Origin: Reticulitermes speratus
Taxonomy: Eukaryota; Arthropoda; Insecta; Blattodea; Rhinotermitidae
NCBI GenBank assembly: GCA_021186555.1
Contig: JAJKFL010000014.1
Span: 30,272,033 to 30,336,032 of the forward strand
Direction of reading: 5' to 3'
DNA length: 64,000 nt
Shown: one piece after another, positions 57,101-64,000 of the stretch
Layout: each line of letters starts with the position of its first letter
Position numbering within the stretch: the stretch's first letter is position 1
The notes under the pieces: model-generated
What the model saw: the letters and a program-made list of their open reading frames with translations, nothing else
Told to the model about the DNA's origin: nothing
Database searches by the model: none
Translations under genes and position numbers: made by a program

Positions 57101-59229
57101 AATTACTAAATTAATTTCAGGTTCATAGTGTTAAAAGTTGACCGACAAAGAGTGCCAAAAAGTTGATTCAGTAGCTTGTTTCAACTTCAAGAAGTTTTTA
57201 TTCCTGCAGTATTTACCAGCCTGATTCGATGTCCTGGAGTAGTAGTGAAATGCCAAACACAATCCTTGCGGCTTGGGTAGTAGTCAGGATAATTGGGTGA
57301 AGAAATGGTTCCAGAAGGTGCAGTGATCTCATACTTGCAGCCTCCCTCCTTACAGTCATGCCCATTGTCATGCAGCATGAAACCATTATGGCAGGAACAC
57401 GTATATGAACCAATAGTATTTCGACACTCATGTTGACAGCCTCCATTGTTGGTTGCACATTCGTCAATATCTGTAGCAAATAACAAAATGTAGTTAAAGT
57501 TTGAGTCTTTTACAGCAGTATAAAGATTATAATCTTCTGGGATATTATGCAGTGAGATGGGTACCAATGTTTTGCAAAATTCTGCTTCCTTCATCTTCAG
57601 GGTGGGAAATGAAGCAGCTGGTATCTATCAACCAATACAGTGCAACAACCCAGAAGACAACGATTAGAATAAAATACAGTGTTATGGCTTAACATTTTAG
57701 ATGTTAGTAAATTCCAGATTTGGAAGATTTCGTAATGAGAAAATGCATGTAACATTCTAGTCACACAATTTTAAGGGAACAGACCTGTGGGAGATTTTGG
57801 CACATATGTGTTGCAATAAAATAGTTTCCTGTCTGACTGCTAGATGACGCTGCTGCCGCTATCGCTGATTGTAGAAAGAGTAGAGTCTGCATATTACTGG
57901 TGTGGAAGAAGTCTGTACCACGTGTGATTGTTGAGTAATGTCTCGTTAAGTACAAGTGTATGTTGTTTAATTTCGATTTTGGCATACCTAGAAAGTGTCA
58001 GACTTGAATAAACAGTGTGCCTGCATGAAATGTTGCTTTAAACCAGAGGAAAAAACCACAGAAAATTTGAAAAATTGACAGTATCTTTTGGACAAGAGGC
58101 AATTGAAAGAATAAGTTTTAAGTGGTGTTCCAAGTTGCAAGCAGTGTGTTGTTTGTTCAAGGTGTCAAACACTCAGAACGTCCATCAATGAACAAAACAA
58201 ATGAAAATATGGACTGGGTGAAGGAACTCGTCCTTAAAAACAGAAGAATCACTATCCTTGAAGTTGCTGACATGTTGGGAAATTCATTTGGGTCAGTTCA
58301 GAGCATTTTGAAACACAATCTGTAAATGTTTTGGCTAGCCACCAAATATGTCCCCCACACCTGCTCACTCTGTTTTGTCTGTACACGAAGTAAAATTACT
58401 GTCCTTCATCTCCTCCCTACTCACCAGATTTAGCACCTTGGGTCATCCTCTTGTCCCAAAACTCATGACAGATTTAAAGGGAAGGAGATTTCATTACTCA
58501 TGTCATCATGATCCAAGCAAAATCACGGGACACTTGCCTAATTTCAAACGGTGCACTTCACAAAATGCTTCAAACAGTGGTGCAGTTGCTTGGCTTGCTG
58601 CATGAAGTCCCAAGCAGACTATTCAGAAGGGGACAACATCAGTTACAAGATAAGTGTTGTTACAGAGAAATCAATTCAGTCCAGGAACTATATGATCACA
58701 CCCCATGTGGCATAGAAAAGGTGATGTCCCTGTGCTTGCCATGAACTATACTGACTATATATGTGGCAGGAAATATTACAATATCCTCTAAGGAAACAGG
58801 GTGCAATGTCAAGACCTGGACACAGCTAACTCAGGATAGGGTGAAAACAGTGATGCATCTTTGGGTTCCAAGAAAGAAGGACTTTTCTTGGTCAAATTAT
58901 TGAACTCTTATGTTTCAAGTAAGGCTATGTACTATGAAGGGTAACCACAATGGGTATTGAGATTTAGATTCCGCTTAACATTATATTTAAATTATTTAGT
59001 TAATGTAATGTAATTGTACATGTAAATTATGAATATTATTACCAGTGAAGAAAACAGCAGCAAAGCCAGATTTCTGCACTGTGCTGTCAGAATTAAATTC
59101 AACACGGAGGCTGTTGCCCTCTGATGTGATAAGCCCAGGTAGCCGGGAGCCACAATAGACACCATGCCTCCTCATCACATCCTCACCCATCTTGCTGTGT
59201 ACCACCACGCTGTCATATTCACACTCTTG
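47934..59229 (-). CDS. tld: Tolloid/BMP1-type astacin metalloprotease, C-terminal five exons
   Basis: The joined exons 59229-59043, 57470-57217, 54588-54375, 53649-53399 and 48104-47934 give 1077 in-frame bases including a TAG stop (358 residues). Domain order: second half of CUB3 ([19 protein letters not shown]), EGF2 ([20 protein letters not shown], calcium-binding type, six Cys), CUB4 ([39 protein letters not shown]), CUB5 ([26 protein letters not shown]) and an acidic C-terminal tail. This is the 3' half of the tolloid/BMP1 architecture. In animals the enzyme is secreted and cleaves Chordin/Sog and procollagens; the distal CUB domains bind substrate. The zinc protease, CUB1-2, EGF1 and the start of CUB3 lie right of the window. 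Drosophila has two paralogues (tolloid, tolkin), and the part visible here cannot separate them. Confidence 0.92.
48400..48570 (+). mobile_element. Tigger-type terminal fragment (right end)
   Basis: Shares about 120 bases with 44521-44640, then continues to a right terminus (TCTTTCTGGATCATCCAGTG) that matches the right end at 7240-7292. With 44306-44640 it flanks the last tolloid exon. Confidence 0.6.
49450..50120 (-). pseudogene. LINE reverse-transcriptase C-terminal region
   Basis: Two overlapping frames: [20 protein letters not shown] and [15 protein letters not shown], then [40 protein letters not shown] and [20 protein letters not shown]. Typical of insect Jockey/CR1-like LINEs. Confidence 0.82.
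50462..51019 (-). pseudogene. LINE reverse-transcriptase fingers/palm ORF
   Basis: Contains [55 protein letters not shown] and IFCDYLRH (FCDLSKAF region frameshifted). The frame is lost before the FADD box. Confidence 0.82.
51251..52192 (-). CDS. LINE endonuclease domain ORF (313 aa)
   Basis: An open frame of 313 residues with endonuclease/exonuclease/phosphatase motifs: [51 protein letters not shown] (catalytic GD.N), [14 protein letters not shown] (SDH-type terminal motif reads SAHD). The real domain begins upstream at NLSIYHQNI beyond a premature stop at 52207, so this is part of a broken ORF2. Confidence 0.8.
   Translation of the reverse strand: MEELSTMLLEKHLSPHFICLSEHHMKEYEIHKFSMPGYNLAANYCRSKYLKGGVCILAWKDIKYQTTDIKQYCRDKIFEMCVVKLKLQSAKLILGCIYKAPSGNIHQFLDLLDDVLKCLHHSTAEFILGGDINVNYLIENKNKSKLSMIMNTYNLEQVADFPTRIFKDKVSQLDNIFLDRTKLHCISVYPIQNGLSAHDAQFLILERTPISSQTALHKHKITQINDETLASFQALFKKETWETVYNARNVKNMFNTFHCTFLRYYENSFPLVYKNHTEHKNNWITKGIQISCWNKRDLYIKYRNTSDPQEKDY
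52561..53398. other. tolloid intron sequence, nothing recognised
   Basis: Between the LINE 5' end and the CUB5 exon; no feature supported. Confidence 0.45.
53399..53649 (-). CDS. tld: tolloid exon: start of CUB5
   Basis: Encodes [40 protein letters not shown] and [15 protein letters not shown]. Matches BMP1 CUB5 'CGGQVRAD..KDLYSHAQFGDNNY'. Acceptor TGACAG, donor GTGAGT, ends in phase 0 at CGNS. Confidence 0.94.
53960..54060 (-). repeat. Retroposon 3'-end motif
   Basis: Minus strand CTGCAGATGGCCATATATGA then TGGCCAAAATCTGTTTAAGT, a GGCC hairpin followed by an AAAATCTGT string; resembles the other GATGG...GCC motifs but more diverged. Confidence 0.4.
54375..54588 (-). CDS. tld: tolloid exon: rest of CUB4
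   Basis: Encodes [40 protein letters not shown] and [16 protein letters not shown]. The ECAYDH and RFCGSKPP motifs match CUB4 of tolloid/BMP1. Acceptor TTCTAG, donor GTATAA, ends in phase 1. Confidence 0.93.
54628..56080 (-). mobile_element. LINE family B, 5'-truncated copy
   Basis: The minus strand encodes only the RT C-terminal part: [80 protein letters not shown]. The 3' UTR shares CATAGATCCAT and GGATAT(A/G)(G/A)AACATGTCA with the copy ending at 48.9 kb. It ends in an AATA-type repeat tail (54630-54660). It lies in the intron between the CUB4 halves, in the gene's sense. Confidence 0.85.
56081..57216. other. tolloid intron sequence, nothing recognised
   Basis: No gene or transposon signal supported. 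Confidence 0.45.
57217..57470 (-). CDS. tld: tolloid exon: EGF2 and start of CUB4
   Basis: Encodes [20 protein letters not shown] then [20 protein letters not shown] (calcium-binding EGF with D-x-D-E-C) and CUB4 start [20 protein letters not shown]. Acceptor GCTACAG, donor GTAAAT; ends in phase 0 at HRIRL. Confidence 0.94.
57770..58900 (+). mobile_element. mariner-family transposon, internally deleted (lineage 2, second copy)
   Basis: Plus-strand remnants [39 protein letters not shown] are the counterpart of the 27.7-kb copy. The sequence then jumps to a C-terminal region with PPYSPDLAP (third Asp) in a shifted frame. The 5' leader is shared with the other copy (GAGTAGAGTCTGC, TACAAGTGTATGTTGTT, TTTTGGCATACCTAGAAA). 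Confidence 0.8.
59043..59229 (-). CDS. tld: tolloid exon: CUB3 C-terminal half
   Basis: Encodes [40 protein letters not shown] and [19 protein letters not shown], ending in phase 1. In BMP1 the corresponding CUB3 half directly precedes EGF2, as here. Acceptor ATTACAG, donor GTAATA. Confidence 0.92.
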
Positions 59230-59454
59230 CTGTAATGTTCACAGATGCATAGAGAGTACAGGAATGAATGAGCTATAAAATTTATCTATCTTAAAATTAT
59301 TAGGTGATTCTTAGATGCAACTGCCAGCAATTAACCCTTGGTCATCCGACTCGATCAACCAATGCCCAAATTGAAAGACCGGCCCTTCTGACCCACTGAA
59401 AAATAGCAATTCCAAATTATTTGTGTGTAAAAACTTGACTTTAGCATTTAGGTA

Positions 59455-59605
59455 ACATATTATACTGTATTTGTGGCGGGCTCTTGTGAGTGCAGTAATG
59501 AACCTTTGGGTTCCATAAAACGCAGGGAATTTCTTGACTAGCTGAGAGCCTGTTAGCTTCTCAAGAAGGACTCTGCTCCATGGAGTTAGTTAATTATACT
59601 GTATT
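59455..59605 (+). pseudogene. LINE family A C-terminal fragment
   Basis: Reads SAVMNLWVP, stop, NAGNFLTS, stop, EPVSFSRRTLLHGVS, and matches nucleotides 6460-6560 of the LINE at 4945-6560 (GCAGGGAATTTCTTGACTAG, TCTCA(G/A)GAAGGACTCTGCTCCATG). Very short 5'-truncated copy. Confidence 0.7.
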
Positions 59606-60553
59606 TTTTGGGGGGCCAGTAATGTAGCATACAAAACTACATTTACAAAGTGATGACTCTTGGGTTAACCTAGGCCTGTTAACCCTGCATGACACAGGTC
59701 AAAGTGGCAGAAGCTCCTGACATGTTGTGGACTCAAAATATGTTTTTTGGACTTACTTTCATATTCTATATCAAAAGTATACTATATGTGTGTTGTTTTT
59801 GTGCTAAAACATTGCCTAGGTTTCGGTTGTTTGGCTTCCTAAATTCGCATCTCTAGGCTAGGCTATAGGCTAGGAAGTAGACCGTGAACAACCAACCAAT
59901 TGGCTTGTCCAACCCACACTTCCTTCCACTTAGATCAGATAACTGAGGATTTGCTGTAATACAAAGAAGTCAGAAGTAACGGGAAATAATATGTCATGAA
60001 TTTTTGTTTATACTTCGGAATTTCTTTCTTGGTGCATACCCTAAATACATTCAGAATCTAAATGTCTTTGTATATGTCCAGTGATCAATGATTCCAATAT
60101 ATTTTTAAACATTAACATGAAACTGTTAATTTAAATTGAAAACAGACATGTCAAATGTTTTGTTCATGAATGTCGCTATGACAAATTTTTGCTTCAGACG
60201 CACTATCACAGCAAGTAATAAGGCTTGTATTGTGACATAATGGTAAAGAAAATAAGATTTCAACCTTCTGTGCAAACTATCGTTACATCAAAATTAGTTT
60301 AGCATCTGTCACACCACAAACACATTTGGAGGTAGTCATTGATGGAACTAACCTCTTGTCTACCCTAACAACAATTTTTGGGTTAATTTCTATTTCCACA
60401 GAAATGCTGGGACAGTTCATTGTGTTGTTTTGAACATACCTGTTCCCTAGTATATGTCCTATCAAGGATCATAACTCTCATACTACTGACATTATTAGAA
60501 ATGCAGAAAAAAACAACTGTGTATTTTTACATTATAAATTCTGTGCAGTGAGA
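59606..60553. other. tolloid intron sequence, nothing recognised
   Basis: No feature supported between the LINE fragment and the large inverted repeat. Confidence 0.45.
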
Positions 60554-61559
60554 TATAATTCTTGTTATAAAACCAACAATTTGCATATACAAAACATATA
60601 CAGTGATACAATATCCTCATACATGTTTCAGCAGCCAACCACCATCTTCAGAGAGCCACAGCAATATTTAAAACCTGATATAATATGATACATTTGTAGT
60701 GATAAAATACAATATATCATAGTAATATCACGGCCTTGTTACGATATAAAATACAGCAAGGTGTTACCATATGTTTAGTCAGTTTCTTGATACTAATACA
60801 ATATTATGTGCTTTACAGTGCCCCATTACTATTTGATGCATATTTCCTTTATCTTAATTTGTGATGCATTTGCAATAACAAACATATTGTTTCATACTGA
60901 TATCTATGTCCTGCTCATGTAATGCAGAATGCGGTGCAATAGAATGTGTGTGGTAGAGTTCCAATTGCTATGTAAGTTGCTGTGTATTTCTCAATAGCAT
61001 AAAAACATCTATTGTATTTATTATGTGTTATGGGTCTCGTCCTGTGAATATTATGAGATAATAATTATATATAATGACCTATGTATTCACCAGACAAGAG
61101 CCATAATAGATCATAAAGACAACAGATGTTTGTATGCCATTGAGAAGTACACAGCAACTTGTCCAGCAATTGGAACTCTATACCGTGCACATGCCGTTGT
61201 ACTGCATTCGCATTACATGAGCAGGACTTGGATATCGGCATGACACAACATGTTTGTTATAGATTAAGGAAATATGCATCAAATTTTGACGGGGCACTGT
61301 AAAACACATAATATTGTATTAGTATCAAGAGACTGATTACACATACAACACCTTGCTGTATTTTATATCCTAACAGGGCTGTGACATTGCTATGATATAA
61401 TGTATTTTATCACTACAATGTATAATATTATATCAGGTTTTAAATATTGGTGTGGCTCCCTGGAGAAGGCAGTCAGCCACTGAAACATGTATGAGATGAT
61501 ATTTTATCATTGTATATGTTTTGTATGTGCAAATTGTTGGTTTTATAATGTGAATTATA
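60554..61559. repeat. 1-kb imperfect inverted repeat, about 480-bp arms, 33-bp spacer
   Basis: Arms 60554-61050 and 61084-61559 are inverted copies with roughly one difference in five. Shared blocks include AAAACCAACAATTTGCA, AAACATGTATGAG, GTCCTGCTCATGTAATGC and AGAGTTCCAATTGCT. Each arm ends outwards with a GGC hairpin, CTGAAACATGTATGAG and an AT-rich tail, like the pairs at 31.5-32.2 kb and 10.0/11.2 kb. No protein family recognised inside. Confidence 0.85.
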
Positions 61560-61774
61560 CAACTGTATGTTAGGCTGAAGAAAACCTCAAGTTTGAAACT
61601 TACCTGAAAAAGCTGAAACAGAAAGAGAAGAAAAGAAAGTAAATTCCACAAGTTTCAAGTAACAAATTACTGCTCCTTATTTGCTAAGTATCTGAATATT
61701 TTTCATCATCATCTGAGATTTGATGTTCTCATGGCAGTGACTGTGAAATGGGGATGTGATGCCATGTAGTCTGG

Positions 61775-61853
61775 TAGAAGTGTACTATAGTTTCAGAGGA
61801 ATCTGCTACCTCCCTCATTAGGGTAGATCCTCTGAAACATCAATGCACTTCTA
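61775..61853. repeat. Short hairpin
   Basis: TAGAAGTG ... TTTCAGAGGAATCTGCTACC faces GGTAGATCCTCTGAAAC ... CACTTCTA across CTCATTAG. The GTTTCAGAGG string also occurs at about 38926 (TTTCAGAGGAACCCGCTCCC), suggesting a short repeat family. Confidence 0.6.
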
Positions 61854-61859
61854 AGAGAT

Positions 61860-63360
61860 TACACATCTTCATGTCCGTGAAGAGAGCAATCTTCATGCCC
61901 ATCACCATGTGTTTGTGTCATCTTGAGCAGCAAGTGTCAAAATTCGTGATTGCAGCACTGAAGTTGCAACATTTCACTCCAAACCCTAACACAATTCAAA
62001 CACGCATATATTCATTACATATAATCAAATCATCTGCCATGAGATTTGAAAATAAAATCGAACAATCATAATTCACATTAGCATCTGCAAGAATAACTGC
62101 CTCTTCAACATTTTCAGAACACAGAACATCGTCAGGAGACAAAACATGTAATGACCTAACTACATGGGACATTGTACTTTTGAGAATCTGATAGGTGCAC
62201 ATCTGGCCAAGAAATTGTCTGCCTGTATGGAACCTGCAGGTTTATGACTGTTTCATCAAAAAAAGTCTACTGCTGGACCTATACTGGATCACATGAATCC
62301 ATTTTACGCACCACTTATTTAATGTCCATTTTAATGTTATCCTCACATCTACATTTTGTCTTCCAAGTTATTTCTTCACTTGTGATTTTCTGACTACAAT
62401 TGTGTATGCATTTATTGTCACCTGCTCTATGGTCCACATAGGCTATGTGCCTGTTCTATCTTATCCTTTATTTGATTACCCTAATAACATCTAGTGAACA
62501 GAATAAATTAAAGTGGTGATACCCTTACAACAAACGAAGCTGTACTTAACCTAACATAGAGCATATGTGCATTATTTGTGGAGAATACTTTATGTGTGTG
62601 GCAACTGAATGTTCAGTGATTTGTGCAGTCATATAATAATATTCACACCAATAATTTGACAAAATATACTGAATGTAAACTCACTGACTCAGAAGGAAAA
62701 TAACTGATAAGTAAAAATTGTGTGCTTAAAAAGGAGATGAAAATTGTTAAAAAATTATACTTGTATAACTGCCATGAAGAAATTACATTTACCCAAGCAA
62801 AAATATAGCCGTCCAAACCAAATAACTGTTGGTAATATACATCATTTTGATCAGCAGAGCAATAAAGTTGCACCAAGTGCACTTACAAAATTACTCAAAA
62901 ACCCAATTTTTAGCTTTGTCATGTATGTCCATGTATAAGAACTTGGCTCCCCTTGGGCAAGTTTTTGTGAATTTTATATTGGAAAATTTCTGCTAACGTC
63001 TGTTGACCATTTCAGTTTTGGATAAAATCTGACAAAAGTAACAGATAGTTTACATAAAGACCTACATAATTTTATGATATTATCTTGCTGAATTCTTCTT
63101 GTGTTGAAAACAGCTTCAGAAAAGTGTTGCAGAGAAAAAATCAAAACACCTGCTTTATGTCAAATATGCATTTCTGAAAATTGTGCTGTTTATTACATAG
63201 TTATGAAAAATACAGCAGAGGACAGGCCAAAGAAATGTTTCATGATCTAAACTTAATGTGGCACCATGCAGATGTAATTTTCATGCTGGGCAAGTGAGGA
63301 AACAATACAACCACACAGTCTGACATGCAGTCAGAAACGATAAATTGCATAACAAAGGGT
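61860..63360. other. tolloid intron sequence, nothing recognised
   Basis: No gene, RNA or transposon protein recognised. Confidence 0.45.
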
Positions 63361-63369
63361 CTATACAAA

Positions 63370-63485
63370 ATTTAATCCAACAGTTGTACAATTAACAGCA
63401 AACAATCATTTGTCACTTTACAATGTGCCTCCTACATGTTTCGGCCTTTGCATGGCTATCCTCAATGGAGGCCTCCAACAAAGGA
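63370..63485 (-). repeat. Retroposon 3'-end motif
   Basis: Minus strand GGCCTCCATTGAGGATAGCC-ATGCAAA-GGCCGAAACATGTAGGAGGC. Sequences on both sides (GCCTCC and GGAGGC) are complementary, the layout discussed for 32094-32138. Confidence 0.55.
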
Positions 63486-63589
63486 CTACAATAATAGAGA
63501 TTCTGTGGAGTCAAAAATATGTTTTCAATTGAAATTATTAAAAATGTTTAAAATATAGACTAATTACACATACTTTTCATATAAACCAC

Positions 63590-64000
63590 TATGCAAGAAG
63601 GTAGACAAAACGTTGTGACAAATTATAGGCCTATTTCCTTATTAACTGATTTTTCTAAAGTATTTGAGAAAGCTGTGCACAGTAGGTTAAGCCAACATCT
63701 GCATACTAACAACATACTGGTCACAGAACAGCGTGGTTTTAGGAAAGGGATATCTACTTAAAATGGTACCTTCAGACTAACAGATAGTGTATTTACATCT
63801 ATTAACCAGAAAATGCATGTTGGAGGAATTTTCTGTGATTTGGCAAAGGCTTTTGACTGTGTAAATCATGAAATTTTGTTGGCTAAATTACATTTCTATG
63901 GCATTCAAGGAGTAACTGCAAATTGGTTCAAATCCTATTTAACTAATAGAAGACAGAAAGTAGAAATAAAATCACGTAATGCAACTCAAAACGTTTTCTC
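63590..64000 (+). mobile_element. LINE family B, 5'-truncated, runs off the window
   Basis: Encodes [37 protein letters not shown] (stop) [30 protein letters not shown] and [20 protein letters not shown]. One stop (near 63760) interrupts an otherwise good RT palm. Coding similarity starts abruptly at about 63590, as expected of a 5'-truncated insertion. Plus strand, antisense to tolloid. Confidence 0.85.

Noticed and set aside
1-64000. CRISPR arrays, operons, bacterial-type promoters and terminators
   Set aside because: None seen; the split genes and transposon content are eukaryotic.

Overview
This is a piece of insect nuclear genome: AT-rich, with large introns carrying canonical GT/AG splice sites and crowded with old transposon copies. 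The mixture (tRNA-headed SINEs with TTTACC tails, several mariner lineages, pogo/Tigger elements, piggyBac remnants, three LINE families) and the divergence of the proteins suggest a polyneopteran such as a termite or cockroach. That assignment is inference; no database was searched.

Two host genes are present, both on the minus strand. The first is HERC4, an RCC1-repeat HECT E3 ubiquitin ligase. It starts at 41735 and runs leftwards through 18 coding exons to 1755, where it leaves the window before the catalytic C-lobe. The exon phases join without a break (2663 coding bases, about 887 residues). The second is a tolloid/BMP1-type secreted metalloprotease. Its last five exons (59229 down to 47934) encode the end of CUB3, EGF2, CUB4, CUB5 and the C-terminal tail; the astacin protease and the first CUB/EGF modules lie beyond the right edge. 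About 6.2 kb separates the tolloid stop codon from the HERC4 start. HERC4 acts in the cytosol on ubiquitin transfer and tolloid acts outside the cell on BMP/Chordin-type substrates, so nothing here links the two genes functionally.

The introns and the intergenic space hold most of the content. From left to right: a mariner (2949-4170); a Tigger with a LINE inside it (4771-7292); Tigger transposase remnants (8.4 and 10.3 kb); a pogo-type element with an intact 196-residue DNA-binding ORF but no catalytic domain (11757-12863); a SINE with a perfect 13-bp target duplication (13286-13573); a mariner and an RTE-like LINE (14.0-16.0 kb); piggyBac pieces (16.8-17.7 and 21.1-22.4 kb); Tigger MITEs (20.35 and 25.98 kb); another mariner (27.7 kb); a large inverted repeat (31.5-32.2 kb); a second pogo-type element (34.9 kb); two more mariners (36.0 and 40.2 kb); a nested LINE/SINE/Tigger cluster (42.8-44.6 kb); two LINEs with a shared 3' end inside tolloid introns (48.9-52.6 and 54.6-56.1 kb); a mariner (57.8 kb); a 1-kb inverted repeat (60.55-61.56 kb); and a LINE running off the right edge.

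The observations most worth following are the pogo-derived DNA-binding ORF bracketed by six copies of a 15-bp motif, the repeated head-to-head retroposon pairs with a hammerhead-like fold near their outer ends, a tandem duplication that copies the splice acceptor of HERC4 exon 8, and a SINE that shares its tail with another SINE but has a different head. All boundaries were read by eye.
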